Source: Papilionanthe hookeriana x Papilionanthe teres
Lineage: Eukaryota; Streptophyta; Magnoliopsida; Asparagales; Orchidaceae
Length of the DNA stretch: 64,000 nt
Direction: 5' to 3'
NCBI GenBank assembly: GCA_022702705.1
Contig: CM040429.1
Coordinates: 7,015,419-7,079,418 of the forward strand
Part shown: one piece after another, positions 40,713-52,735 of the stretch
Layout of the letters: every line of letters starts with the position of its first letter
Position numbering within the stretch: the first letter of the stretch is position 1
Notes under the pieces: model-generated
The model's database searches: none
What the model was told of the DNA's origin: nothing
What the model saw: only the letters and a program-made list of their open reading frames with translations
Translations under genes and position numbers: made by a program

Positions 40713-42644
40713 ATGGAGGAGAGGACGAGGCTCTCCCTCAAGTTTTCTGCTGTATTTTTTAGTCTCTGTGCTTTGGTTCCCCTTTTACTCTTTTACAACA
40801 GAGATGACGTGATCCGGAACGCTCAACGCCACCGAAACTCTAACTTTCACGTTCCCTGGCGGTTGGCTCAACTCACCCCTACGAGTCATCGGCGGCTGAT
40901 GGAGATTTCTTCGAGCAATACTTCGCAGGCTGCCTTAGATAATGAACGGATCGTCGGGAATCCAACTGAAGCTTGCTTCGGAATAAAGCAACACGAGGGC
41001 TTCGCGTCGGGTTGCGATTTCCTGAAGTCCCATCCCGATTGCAATTCTGGTCGATTTATTAATTACATTTCCTTATTCTATTGTGGTTGTGAGAAATTTC
41101 AATTCTTAGGGTATGCTATTCTTGCTTTGTGGCTGCTGGCTCTTTTCTATCTATTGGGCAACACAGCTGCAGATTACTTCTGTTGTAGTCTTGCTAAGCT
41201 CTCTAATCTATTGAAGTTGCCCCCAACTGTTGCTGGGGTAACATTGCTTCCTCTTGGTAATGGCGCTCCTGATGTTTTTGCCAGTATCGCGGCTTTTGTG
41301 GGCTCTGAAGCAGGAGAGGTTGGTTTGAATAGCGTGCTTGGAGGCGCAGTCTTTGTTAGTTGTATGGTTGCAGGGATAATCAGCTTATGTGTTTCTGGTA
41401 AGAATGTACAGATTGATCGGAGATGTTTCATTAGGGATATCGGATTTTTCTTGCTGACATTAATGGCACTTTCATTCATCTTACTTGTTGGAAATGTGAG
41501 TGTTTGGGGAGCATTCATGTTTGTTTTTATCTATGTGTTGTACGCCTTCATGGTTGCAGCAAATGAGTTATTGAGGAAGCATGCCAAGATTTTTAAGCTG
41601 AATGCTGTGACCCCATTATTACCAGTTAGAGGGAGCATCTTCTCTCATGAAGACGAAGAAGATGACTCCATTTATAGCTCTCTTTTGGAAGAAGACTTAG
41701 ATAACGATGTGCCCCGATTGCATAATAGCTTGCCTCAGTGGATGTGGGCATCAAATGTGGCAATCTACTCAAATGTTGGGCATGAGGGTGGCACGAGTGA
41801 CAATTTACGGCCTTTGTGGGGATGGAGCGAGGATGTAGAAGAAGATCATACAATCTTTTCTTGTAGCAAACTTTTTATGGTTATTCAAATTCCACTCTCG
41901 CTTCCACGAAAGCTGACGATTCCCGTTGTTGAGGAAGAAAGGTGGTCTAAACCTTATGCCGTGGCCAGCGTAATACTGGCTCCTTTTCTCTTGGCATTTT
42001 TGTGGAACTCAGGAGAAAGTGAGAGTAGCAGTATAAAATTAGCTCCTTTTTTATTAGGTAGTCTCGTAGGCATCACCCTCGGCTTTCTCGCTTTCTTTTT
42101 TACAAGGCACGATCACCCGCCCCAAAGGTTCTCGTTTCCATGGATTTTTGGAGGCTTTTTGATGAGCATTGTTTGGTTTTATATCATAGCCAATGAGTTG
42201 GTTGCCCTTTTCCTTGCTTTGGGTGTGATATTGGGAATCAACCCTTCGATTCTCGGACTTACAGTGATGGCGTGGGGTAATTCCATGGGTGATTTGGTGT
42301 CGAATACCGCTCTAGCTTTGAAGGGCGGCGACGGGGTTCAAATTGCAATTTCAGGTTGTTATGCTGGACCTATGTTTAATACACTTGCTGGGCTAGGAAT
42401 ATCGATGCTGTTCGGAGCATTGTCTGCTGCACCGTCTTCATACGTCCTTCCAAAAGACGGCTCTTTGATTTATACAATGGGGTTTCTTATGAGTGGACTC
42501 CTATGGTCTCTGCTAATCTTACCGAGAAGCAATATGCAGCCTAGCAAATTATTAGGTTTTGGCCTTATTACAATATATATTGTATTTCTCACTTTACAAT
42601 TGTGTGCTGCTGGGGGTATTTTCTCAATTTTAAGTTTACAATGA
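40713..42644 (+). CDS. Cation/calcium exchanger, CCX type (plant NCKX-like)
   Basis: This membrane antiporter of the CaCA superfamily would exchange cations (Ca2+, K+, Na+ or H+, by member) across an endomembrane or plasma membrane. The intact 643-residue single exon matches the length and intronless form of plant CCX3/CCX4-type proteins. Residues 10-28 form an N-terminal hydrophobic segment. The first exchanger half (about 130-290) carries LLPLGNGAPDVFAS (179-191), the alpha-1 motif. A long acidic cytosolic-type loop (about 300-410) contains HEDEEDD. The second half (about 415-643) carries MAWGNSMGDLVSN (519-531), the alpha-2 motif. GNG(A)PD and GNSMGD are the CCX signatures. The N-terminal CDFLKSHPDC...FYCGC cysteine region is also typical. 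The first ATG in frame is chosen, and the upstream sequence has no longer frame. Substrate and membrane cannot be told from sequence. Confidence 0.93.
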   Translation: MEERTRLSLKFSAVFFSLCALVPLLLFYNRDDVIRNAQRHRNSNFHVPWRLAQLTPTSHRRLMEISSSNTSQAALDNERIVGNPTEACFGIKQHEGFASGCDFLKSHPDCNSGRFINYISLFYCGCEKFQFLGYAILALWLLALFYLLGNTAADYFCCSLAKLSNLLKLPPTVAGVTLLPLGNGAPDVFASIAAFVGSEAGEVGLNSVLGGAVFVSCMVAGIISLCVSGKNVQIDRRCFIRDIGFFLLTLMALSFILLVGNVSVWGAFMFVFIYVLYAFMVAANELLRKHAKIFKLNAVTPLLPVRGSIFSHEDEEDDSIYSSLLEEDLDNDVPRLHNSLPQWMWASNVAIYSNVGHEGGTSDNLRPLWGWSEDVEEDHTIFSCSKLFMVIQIPLSLPRKLTIPVVEEERWSKPYAVASVILAPFLLAFLWNSGESESSSIKLAPFLLGSLVGITLGFLAFFFTRHDHPPQRFSFPWIFGGFLMSIVWFYIIANELVALFLALGVILGINPSILGLTVMAWGNSMGDLVSNTALALKGGDGVQIAISGCYAGPMFNTLAGLGISMLFGALSAAPSSYVLPKDGSLIYTMGFLMSGLLWSLLILPRSNMQPSKLLGFGLITIYIVFLTLQLCAAGGIFSILSLQ

Positions 42645-43269
42645 GCCTAAATCATTCATTGAAGTTTGTGCATAACTGGAAATTTATGGATACCCTATGT
42701 GCTTCCTGGAAATTATCCAAAAAGTGATCTCTCTATTGGTGGGTAAGGATTCTGTGCTATTTTTTTCACTTTTATTGAATTATACTTACAGTTGGTGTAA
42801 CAGGCAATTAAAATTATATATGTAGTAGTAAGGCATGCTTTTTGATATGATCATTATTTAAGAGTTTGTTTCATTGAATATTCGTCTATGAATAATGTTA
42901 TATTTAAGAGTGAGACATCTTTTTTGATGTGATAATTATTTCAGAGTTTTGTTTCCTTGAACATTCATCTATGAATACCTTTATACTCATTATAAGTTTT
43001 ATTGAAGTTGATTAGGCAAATTACATCCAAACACCGCTTACCATTCAAACATTCCGCTTCATGTGATCTTTTTTATGTCCGGTGGTCGGTATTATTTGTC
43101 ACCTGAAGTTTCATGAATCATGAGCGTCACAATTTCAACTTTGTGCAGCGGTTGCAAAAGCCTGCTGGTATGTTTTTAATTATTGATTTGTTATCAGTGC
43201 AGGTGGCTTAAAATTTATTACCCTTTGCCATTTTATTTTACTTGCTCTTCTTTTTGTTCAGCCTTGTAG
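42645..43269. other. CCX 3' UTR and flank
   Basis: AT-rich. A local duplication of a GATNTGATNATTATTT...TTCATCTATGAATA-like stretch occurs at about 42840-42900 and 42910-42980. No further gene seen. Confidence 0.45.
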
Positions 43270-43395
43270 TAACTATTTTTTTTAACCCATGCATGCAGCA
43301 GTATGTTCTAAGTTTTGAACTCGGGACTTTGTGAATGGAAAGAAAGCACCCAATCACTAGACTAAAGTCAGCTGCACAAACTATTCTATGCTATG
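43270..43395 (-). mobile_element. Possible degraded tRNA-related SINE
   Basis: On the minus strand a TAGTCTAGTGATTGGGTG A-box-like block is followed about 35 bp later by GAGTTCAAAAC, a degenerate B box. Ends and target duplication are not resolved. Confidence 0.35.
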
Positions 43396-43644
43396 TACTA
43401 ATGAGAAATTATAATTTGTTTGCCTTTAATCCCAGGTAAATGAGGAGCACTAGAAAATGTTTGTACGGGGTTTTTACAGCGACTCTTTATTCTTGCTCAG
43501 TGTTGATTAACTAAAAAACCTCTTTTTCCGCCAATATTCTACATCTGTCAAAGTTTGAGACCATTACATATTCTTTTGAAGGTCCAAATTCATCTCTGTT
43601 CCTTTAAGAAACCCCTTGATTTTTATTGTTTTAAATTTGACTTA

Positions 43645-43820
43645 TGTTAAGAAAGGTAGAGGTAGACCTAAGAAGACTTGGGCGTATTGTATAAAAGATG
43701 ATCTTAATTTATTAGAATTAAATTAAAATATGACACTAAATAGGTCCCAATAGAGAAAAAGGATTCATGTAGCCGTCCCTACTTAGTGGGATAAAGGTTT
43801 TGGTTGTTGTTGTTGTTGTT
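43645..43820 (+). mobile_element. RTE-type LINE, 3' end fragment
   Basis: AAGGTAGAGGTAGACCTAAG...ACTTGGGC codes the GRGRPKKTW-like C-terminal block of RTE reverse transcriptases. GGATTCATGTAGCC and a (TTG)n tail at 43801-43820 follow, both typical of the RTE 3' end. Confidence 0.75.
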
Positions 43821-44559
43821 ATAAAGTTTTTCCTACTGGCCCCAACAATTATATATTGTTGCTTTATTTGTAGTTATTGCTGCACATCCAACCTTGTTAA
43901 TTTAGCCTTTTTAGATTGCTAATTTTACCTTTTCTATACGTAGACTGTTTATTAGCCTAGTGGTGATATTGTCAGCATATTTGATGAAATGTGCTAACGG
44001 AGGACCTCATGGCCATCGTTTTTTATCATCTATATTCATTTTTTCACACATTGTCCTTCAGAATTTACGATTTGGTTCAAAATTGTCAACTGAAACATTG
44101 ATATTTACCAATTTAAAATTTATCCAATTTTCACAATCTTTTATAGTTTTAATATGAGAAGTGTCTTGGTTATTTTTTAATTCAAAATAGTGACATGTTC
44201 ATATCTAAGCTTTTTTAGGCTTTCACAATTCTAATTGTTATAAAAGTGGAAGTTTGCACAACATTCGTTTGTAAGGGCAAATGTGGAGTCACAAGTTTTA
44301 ATGATTAGAGATTCATTTTGGATGGTTTCATTTGTATGTAAAATTAGTCGTGGAATTACTGTGGCAAAAGCAGATTTATTGAAATTTCTTTAAAGTTGTA
44401 GATAGTATATATTTTTTCTCTTTAGAAAAAGTCGAACTCTATACTTCATACAGTTGCCACATTAGTAGATTTGGTTGTGAAAAGCTCTTTATCAGCACAT
44501 AAATTTCTGGAATGTAACTGGAACATGTTGTCAAATAGAAGTGCGACAGAGGTTGCCTA

Positions 44560-44725
44560 CACTGTGAGTTCATGAGTTTTAATAATTAGGCTGCCTCTAC
44601 TTTGATTTGGGGGTCACATGTTTGAATTTTGAAAATAATTTCCTTTTTTCTATCACAATATAGAGAGCTAAGATTGAGTACATTAATTATTTCCCTAGAC
44701 CCTGCATTTATGGGAAACCTTATAT
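44560..44725 (+). mobile_element. Degenerate Au-like SINE
   Basis: GGGGTCACATGTTTGAATTTTGAAAATA matches the B-box region (GGGTTCGAATC-GGAAACA) of Au SINEs in order and spacing, and TTCCCTAGACCCTGCATTTA matches their conserved body (CCCAGACCCCGCATT). Many substitutions. Confidence 0.55.
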
Positions 44726-44847
44726 AGTTTGAATAGCCATTTTACTGGGTAGAAAAAATATAAATGCTTTGGTTGTTGATTTAAGTGCGGTTATTTTGTT
44801 TTATTTACTTTGAAATTAGACAAGTGAACTTTTCATTTCAATGACAG

Positions 44848-45632
44848 CAACAACAAGCCTTTATTCCACTAAGTGGGGTTAGCTACATAAATCCTTTTTC
44901 GCCATCGTGTTCTATTGAGTGTCATATTTTCATTTAATTCTGGTAAATTAAGATAATTTTTTATGCAACATGCCCCAAGTCTTTTTAGAACTGCCTGTAC
45001 CTTTCTTAACACAAGTCATATTTAAAACTTCTAATCTCTTAATCAGATCATTAGATGGCTGACATTAATGTGACCAAACCATCTAAGAAGATTCTTTCTA
45101 ATCTTGTTTGCCACTGCTGTAAGCTAACCAACCCTTTCATGGATATATTTATTTTGCATTTTGTCTCTAAGTGTAAAGCCACTCATGCACCTAAGCATTC
45201 TCATCTTAGCGACATTTAACTTTATAGACCAACATTTTGCACCATAAAGCATCGCATGTCTCACCACTATCTTATGAAATTTTTCTTCAAGTCTAATTGA
45301 TACTTTTCATACACAATAGCCCGATACATTCCTCCACTTCAACCATCTAAACTTTGAATCCTACTAAATAACATTCCTATCTATATCACAATCACTCTGA
45401 ACAATAGACCCAATATATATAAAATATTCACTTCTTTTAATGATTTAATTATCCATTATTACAACTCTGCAACTAGATCTACTACTACTAAAATTACATT
45501 CCTTTTATTCGATTTTAGATCTTACTCAAACTGAGGCCTTTAAAGTAGACCTCCATAATTGAAGTTTTTTATGAACTCTTTCTCTGATCTTATCCACAAG
45601 AAGGATATCATCAGCGAAAAACATACATCAAG
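44848..45632 (-). mobile_element. RTE-type LINE, 3' half, dead
   Basis: The minus strand reads MFFADDILLVDKIRERVHKK at 45570-45628. This is the FADD catalytic block of RTE reverse transcriptases followed by the usual ELW-TLE region. Broken frames then run to the 3' end, marked at the left by GTAGCTAACCCCACTTAGTG and a short (TTG)n tail (CAACAACAA at 44848). Truncated upstream of FADD. Confidence 0.8.
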
Positions 45633-45639
45633 GTACATT

Positions 45640-46440
45640 TTATACTAATTAATTATTTTCTCAATTAAAAAAATAATATATATAGAAGTTTTTTTATAAT
45701 TAAATTACATATTATTTTTGAATTAAATATATTAAATTTTAATTCAGTATTAATAATTCAGTATTTTTGAATTACTAATTAACTATTGTATTAGTTAACT
45801 TAATTTATCACATCACAATTGTAAGCCTATCAAATTACATCTTACACATCATAGGACATTTATATAATAATTAAGCCACATCATTATTTCTAAACATATT
45901 TATTTAAGATTACATATAGCTATAGGAGAAATAAATTTAGGTTCCCCTTTGCATGGCCATCTGCCTCCTTTTCTTCCACACACCACAATTTTTATATTTG
46001 GGGCATTTACATGGCACACAATTTTGAGACTTATCCAAAGATAAATTCTTAACTAGTAGATATCACATGAATCCTTGTGTAGTCGAAGGTTTTATGCGGG
46101 TTATTCAAAGTGAAGTGCAAATAAATAAGAAGATATTATTTATTGGGCTTAAAATTAATTAGTTTTTAGAGTGACAGACTAAATTCTAATAATTTGGTTT
46201 ATAGAAAGTGAATGGGTCATAAGTCGATTATAAGCGCACCTTAGACATCTAGTAGTGTATAGCTCATATTAACTCATTCTACTAATAAAATATCCTGAAC
46301 CGATCTATAGATTAGTCAATGTTCTTTGCACCTGGATGAAAGGGTAAAGAATATGAATGCTTCTATTTGGCACAATATCATAATCTAAATTCCCCACAAA
46401 AGATATTTATTCTAAAAATCTTAGATTATTTGAAAAGGAG
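45640..46440. other. No gene seen
   Basis: AT-rich intergenic sequence with local TTAAAT/AATTTA runs. I see nothing to name. Confidence 0.4.
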
Positions 46441-46445
46441 AAAGT

Positions 46446-46649
46446 CGTTTTAACACCTAAACTTCAATTTTCACATATATGTCGTCTTATCCATGCATGA
46501 AAAAGATATAATTCACTTTCTAAAACCCTAAATAATAGTATTTTTGATGCTAAAAAAAATTGTGGGTGGTAAAAATGTAAATAGTAGAGTTTTGGTGTTG
46601 GATATGTAAATACATAGGAATTGGATGGTATGTATGTAAATACCCCTTA
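46446..46649. mobile_element. Foldback MITE, family A, copy 7 (left end truncated)
   Basis: The right arm GGAATTGGATGGTATGTATG ends TAAATACCCC, and the left arm starts inside at AACACCTAAACTTCAATTTT. A second fragment of the family lies at 46850-46931. Confidence 0.7.
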
Positions 46650-46962
46650 AATTTATTGCACGAATCCCTGTAATTGGAACAACTGCTATGTTTGATAAAG
46701 AACATCATCTTTCAGTTCAATGTATCTCCCAATGAATGGCTGACAATGGAAATAAATGTATGGTGGGTCAGGGTTTCACTCAATTGCAGCAGTAGAACCC
46801 CACTACGGTTGAAACCTGAATAGGATTCTTGGCTTCCCTATATTATTATATTTAGAGCATTTACATTATTACATTCATAACCTCAAGTTTCCATTATGTA
46901 AATACGTAAGAATTGACTGTTATCTATGTCAAACTTCCTTTGTGTTTTACCTTAGCATGTAA

Positions 46963-47670
46963 TAGAGCTGTCAAAAAAGCTCGTTGTTCGCGAACAGTTC
47001 GTGTTCGGTTCGCCAAAAAGTTCGTATTCGATTCGTTCGATAAGCAAACGAGACAAACACAAACAATTTTTTTCGTTCGGTTTGTTAAACGAACCAAACG
47101 CGAACACTGATGTGTTTATTCGTGTTCGGTTTGTTATTGTTTGAAATATAAAATAATTTAAAATAATTCTATATAAAAAATTTATGATATTTTGAAAATA
47201 ATTATATATTATAAAAATTTGTCATATTTTAAATAATTAAATTTTTATAAATTATAATATATAATAAATTATTAATAACAATAATAATATTATAGTATTA
47301 ATTATATTAATATAAATATTATAATCTTATAATTAATATACTTATACTATATATTAAAATAAAATCACTAAAAGCGCTTATTCGTATCTACTTCATTTTG
47401 AGGAAGTATGGGTTACCGATGTGTACGGAATATCCGATCAATTTCGTTTCATTTTGAGGAAGTATCCTATCAAAGGCATTGTGTCATAAAAGCTCGTTGT
47501 TCGCGAACGAGTTTATGTTCGGTTCACTTAGGAAGTTCGTGTTCGGTTCGCTAGGAAGTTCGTGTTCGTTCGATAGCGAAACGAACCAAACATGAACAGA
47601 TGATGTGTTCGAACATTTCGAACACGAACACTAGCTCTGTTCGTTCGTGTTCGGTTCGTTTACACCCCTA
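46963..47670. mobile_element. hAT-like MITE, long chimeric copy
   Basis: Ends TAGAGCTGTCAAAAAAGCTC and (inverted) TAGGGGTGTAAACGAACC, with flanks GCATGTAA and GCACATAA (6/8). The left-end block GCTCGTTGTTCGCGAAC occurs twice, at 46979 and about 47490, so the element holds a second left end inside it. The family matches 20800-21296. Confidence 0.8.
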
Positions 47671-47679
47671 GCACATAAT

Positions 47680-48471
47680 GTGCCAAGGGAAGGGTAATAT
47701 CGAGTTTGATGTGCATCAATGCCTCCACAAACCTTGCACAAGTCAGGATTGACTTAACTCTGATTTGGCTCATTAGCTTGCGATTGACCAAGTTTTTCTT
47801 ATGTTCGTCACCCTTTTTATCTTCTGATTGACTAACATAATAATTATATGCTATTATGTTACGTAAAAAGTCTAATTTTAATTATTATTGAGTTGTACGT
47901 GTCAGTGAAAATAGTCTTACATTGAAATTGAAACACAAGTTTTCTAATATATTAATAGTGCTTCTATAAGAGTGTCTATTTGCTATTACTTTATATTCTA
48001 TCTTTTTTGACATGTGGTATCAAAGCCATGGTTCAAATGGGACCTTGGTTGCTTCTACCATGGTTAAGCATGACTCTAGTTATATAAGGGTCTATATAAT
48101 TGAGTAATGATTGCTATGTGGGACTTAAATGTGAGGAAGAATATTTCTCTCTATTATTGCACTCTCATTTAATTAATAATATATCAAGTAGCAGTTCCTA
48201 TTATTTTTATCATTCAATATTCAATAGGTATTCATTAAAATAATCAATAGTGAATTATCTTCTCCGATTAATCTTAGGTCGTATCTATATTCTTCTTTTC
48301 ATTCTACGCTTTAATCTCAATCATTTTTCTCTTTTCTAATCAATAATGGTAAAAAATATTAATTAAATTTTAGAACTTCAAATATCTATATATATTTGTT
48401 TTACTATCTAGAATGTAAGGGTTGATAAGTGAGACATCGATATATATATTTTTTTTTGTTAAAAAAAAAAA
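47680..48471. other. Intergenic; contains an isolated primer-site-like motif
   Basis: TGGTATCAAAGCCATGG at 48015-48031 is close to the full plant tRNA-Met primer site, so an LTR should end just before it. No second LTR was found, so this is at best the left part of a lost element. Confidence 0.35.
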
Positions 48472-48768
48472 AGATATTTACATACATATCATATAGTTTT
48501 TACGTGTTTACATAAAAAAAAATTAAATGTTCATACTTAGATACATACCGCTCAAATCTTGGATATAACGTAAAAAATACCGTCATCATTATCTTTTTAA
48601 AATTAAATTATAATTTTTCATGTATAAATTTTATGACAGCAATGTATTATATATCAAAAATATCACTATTAAAAGGTAAAATAAACTCATACATAGGTAG
48701 GGTGGCATAAATGTAAAAAATCAAGTTTAGGTGTAAATATATAGGAATTGAGTGGTATTTATGTAAAC
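48472..48768. mobile_element. Foldback MITE, family A, copy 8
   Basis: Left ATTTACATACATATCATATA and right GGAATTGAGTGGTATTTATG with a long diverged loop. No clear target duplication. Confidence 0.7.
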
Positions 48769-49389
48769 AATCATGGAGTTCACTTTCTTGCTTGATAGAA
48801 AGCATATTTTAAACAGAGGAAGATTTATTTTTTCACATTTATATTTGAGAAGATTTATTTTTTCACATTTATATTTGAGAAAGGTTTAAATTTTAAAAGG
48901 TGTTAGTTGTCATAAAAGCAAAATTATTGACATATTAATGTTAAATAAATATTAATTTTAAAGATATAAAATTTAGTATGTAATTTTATTGAATTAAAAT
49001 TTTAGGCAATTAAGTAACTTGCAAAATGTAAAAAATATTAAAAATTTAGCTTGCAAATTAAAATCAAAGTTCTATCGTGTATGTCATCAGGTCATCTCAA
49101 GGTGTAAATGGGTCGAGTTGAGCTTGAGTTACAGTGAACTTTAACTTGATTAATTAATCAAGCTCAAACTTAATTATATGAGTTTTCACTCTGGATTAAA
49201 GATCTTTTTATTAAAAAATTAAATCTATACAGACCTATCTTGCTAGTTATTAAATCAAAAGTTAATGTTAATTAAGTTTTTTTTTTTTTGAAAATTATTG
49301 TTATTAAATTTTTTGATATTATTTTTAGTATTTTATTTATTTAATTTTAGAGGAGAAAGGTTTTGGTATGACTTATATTCAAGTCATTA

Positions 49390-50235
49390 AAGATATGCAT
49401 ACTAGAGATGTTAATTGAGTTTGAAGAGAAGAAAGATTGGCCAAATATTTTCTTACTTTAGTTGGATTACAACAGAGATAGACTTTAAGCCCATATTTTT
49501 TTTATTTTAGTTATGGATGCTCTTACTGGACATTTACATGAGGATGCACCTTGGTGTATGTTTTTGGCCAGTGGTATCCTTCTTGTGTATAAAACTAGTG
49601 AAAAAGCTCGGGAAAAACTTGAATTATGGAGTTCTACATTGAATTTTAAATGCTCTGTTTGAAGAGAATTAAAATTGAATACATGGAATGTAATTGTTGC
49701 AGTAGCTCTAGTAACGAAGTTGTAACTATGCATGATTAAATCATTAAAAGGTGTGAACGCTTTAAATATATCCAGTATATTGTCCAAAGTGATGGTGATA
49801 TATTAATAGAATTAAAGTTGGATGGTTGGAACGAAGGAATGCTTCAAGCTTATTGTGCGATAGAAAAGTACCGCTTAAAGTGAGAAAAATGTTACAAAAT
49901 GATGGTGAAACTTGCAATGCTCTATGATGCAGAATGTTGGCCTTTAAAAGAGAAGCATAAAGATAAATTAAGTTTTGTCGAGATGAGAATGCTTTGGCGG
50001 ATAAGCGACTTTGCTCTTGGAGACAAAATGTGAAATGAATATATCCATGATAGGGTTGGTGTTGTCTTTAGATGATTTGGTTACATTAAACGTTGACTGT
50101 GTTATGATTTGATTAGGAGAGTAGATGTTTTAAGTTATACTTGTGCTAAGAATGACAGGGGTAGACCTTGTATAAAAAATAATCTTAATTTGTTAGAATT
50201 AAATGAAATTACGACACAATAGAATGCAATAGAAA
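49390..50235 (+). mobile_element. RTE-type LINE, 3' half, dead
   Basis: MDALTGHLHEDAPWCMFLAS at 49512 onward matches the VMDELT-HIQ-EVPWCMLFADD block, with the catalytic FADD changed to LASG. ELW-TLNFK, EYME-N-type, MLYDAECWPLKE-type and EMRMLWRISD-like pieces follow in shifted frames, then GGTAGACC and GGGATTCATGTAGCCAACC near 50230. Confidence 0.8.
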
Positions 50236-50239
50236 AAGG

Positions 50240-50928
50240 GATTCATGTAGCCAACCGCAGGATAAAAGCTTGTTGTTTATATACTTTAAATAATTTTTAT
50301 TACCCAATCATTTTAATAATAAAAATACTTCATGTCTATGTCCCGATCTATAAAACATGAGTCGGCAGACTTATTATGAATACTAGAATGATACTAACTA
50401 AAATTTATATTATAATAAAATCATGAATATAATAAATAATTAAAATATAATTAATTAACAATACCTTTATATAAAGTATTAAATATTTTTTTTATTAATT
50501 TAAATATAAAATCTTAAACTTTAATATATATTATATTAATATAATTTTACATAAGCCAACTCACGAGCTAATAAGTTAATCATAGGGTGGACAAGCTTCA
50601 CTTTGTTAGCTTATTGAACTCAACTACAAGCCACTTAAGGACAGCCATATCACATAAGAATTACATATCCAATATTAGAATAATTTGATATTCAACAGAT
50701 CATCACTAAGAATAAAATAAAATAAAATAAATCAACTGGAGAATCCAAATTCTAATGGGAAGTACTAGTAAATGCAACAATGAACTTACTAACATAGAAG
50801 GTTATATAACAAACAATCTTAATGCAAAAACTTGATATGACATTAACACATAAACACATACAATACAGTAAAACAAAAGAAATTATTTAAATGAAATAGA
50901 TTGCCAAACTGAGAAAGGGAATATATAC
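50240..50928. other. No gene seen
   Basis: AT-rich; an (AAAAT)n run at 50711-50730. Nothing recognised. Confidence 0.4.
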
Positions 50929-51015
50929 ATCAACTTGTGGATCACGAATTTGCATCGAAAACATCAATCCCTCAGAGTCAACCTTCTGACTCCAATCAAT
51001 CGAAGAAATATGAAT
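50929..51015 (-). CDS. Possible exon of the unrecognised minus-strand gene
   Basis: Between a TTTTACAG acceptor and a GTATAT donor lie 29 whole codons reading IHISSIDWSQKVDSEGLMFS then MQIRDPQVD. It is phase-compatible with the exons upstream (higher coordinates). It might belong to another gene or be chance. Confidence 0.35.
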
Positions 51016-51754
51016 CTGTAAAAGTGCAAAAAATCTCGGATTTTAATATTGAACAATGTTTGGTTTGCCGAGAAGAAAGTCAATGTGAAAGAATGCAAGC
51101 ATTTATTTGGTTCAAAGAATAATAAAATCAACTTAAAATATGTGCGGCAATAATGGTTGCGGCAACAACTGCAGTTGGCAGTGGGTGGCCGAAACATATA
51201 GCTGGTGGCAGAGATGGCAACGGTGGATGGTAGTGTAAGCAGCGGCGGCGGCGGGCGGCTATCTAGCACAGCGTTGGCAAGCAGCTGGTGGAAACGGTTA
51301 GGTTCCCATGACATGCTACAGTTTGCAATGCATTTGGAAATCACCCAAATCTAATAAATTCGAAATATATCAAAGTTAATTCCGAAGTTACTAAAATTTT
51401 ACATCACATTCCATTTTCATTCAATCAAACACCAAAATTTTGAGAACTAGTACATTTGATTTACTTCATAACACTAAAACAGGGTGAGAAACAGTCGTTA
51501 TTATATAAGCTACTGTTATATTATTGTGAGAAAATTAACATAACTTGGTGAGTTAACAATGACACTAACATTGTATACAGAAGAGAAACGGCTCCCCTGC
51601 AGTGATTTACAAAATTTGAAAAGCATGGAATAAAACCAGAATAACAAACAAAGCTGAACTTAATTACCTGAGTCAGATCGGTGGAATATGCTCAATGTCA
51701 TTAAAGTGAGTAATAAAAGAATTGAGAACCTCTGGTCACAATAAATGTCTGATC

Positions 51755-51844
51755 CTATCTGAAAACAAGGCTTGCATTTTGTTGTTGTCTCAAGTTTTCA
51801 ATCATGTAAAGATAGAAAGATTTCAAAGCCTTGACATCATTGCC
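51755..51844 (-). CDS. Exon of an unrecognised minus-strand gene, ending at an in-frame stop
   Basis: After a TTTAAACAG acceptor the frame reads GNDVKALKSFYLYMIENLRQ then QQNASLVFR and TAG. It follows the exon at 52736-52882 in phase 0. A +2 frame stays open past the stop to a GTAATT donor (about 51668), so either this is the C-terminus or a small indel has broken the gene. Confidence 0.55.
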   Translation of the reverse strand, partial: GNDVKALKSFYLYMIENLRQQQNASLVFR

Positions 51845-52288
51845 CTGTTTAAAAAGGTCACATACGTCAGGAAGGATTAGTTTTTGTGTTTATGCAGCGG
51901 TAGAAAGGCAGGCATGAATAATAGGAAGAATATATTTTGACTTAAGACAGTTCATGGGATTTCAGATAGTTCAAGCATTTCAATAGAAACAGGCTTGGAT
52001 CTTCCATGAGAACAATGATGACTCATACCGTTGATAAACGAAGATCACCTAAAAAATCTCAAAATTGTTCAGTTTTTTGCCTTATCTGATGCACTCTGGT
52101 GACACTTAACGTTGATAAACAAAAATAACCTAAAAAATCTCAAAATTGTTCATTTTTTGCCTTATCTGATGCAATTACACATTTTTTAATTGATTTTTTG
52201 TTTCGTATTCTAGAAGAGTATGACTATGAAATCATGTATTTGATGAAATTTATGAAGATAAAAAGCACAACTCTCCCATTTCATTATA

Positions 52289-52521
52289 AGAATAGTTACA
52301 TACATACCACTCGATTCCAATGCATTTACATATCCAACACCTAAACTTCAATTTTTACATACCTATGCATGAGAAAGATGTGTATATCACATTTTAAAAG
52401 TTAAAATAGTGGTAGATTTGATAGGATATAAAAGATTTGGGTAATATAAATGTTAAAAACAAAGTTTAGGTGTTAGATATGTAAATTCATAGAAATTGGA
52501 TGGTATGTAAGTAAATGCCCC
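52289..52521. mobile_element. Foldback MITE, family A, copy 9, intronic
   Basis: Starts AGAATAGTTACATACATACC, ends GTAAGTAAATGCCCC, with flanks TTCATTATA and TTCATTCTA matching 8/9. It lies in the intron between the exons at 52736 and 51844. Confidence 0.85.
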
Positions 52522-52735
52522 TTCATTCTAAGTGCTTTCCACACGCAGGCACAAGCAGACAACAAAACAATAAATTTCAGGTTTAGTCCCATCTAATTCT
52601 AGATCATCAGAGTTCTTTGAGCAAAATGTCTTCTTTAATAGTAGTATAATTCATTACTTGATATGCGTGATGTAATTTCAGAGGATACCAAACTTAACAA
52701 GTAGAAAAAAACTTCAAAGTAAAGAAGACATAAAC

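Noticed and set aside
41174..41853. Minus-strand frames within the CCX gene
   Set aside because: Shadows of the strongly coding plus-strand frame.
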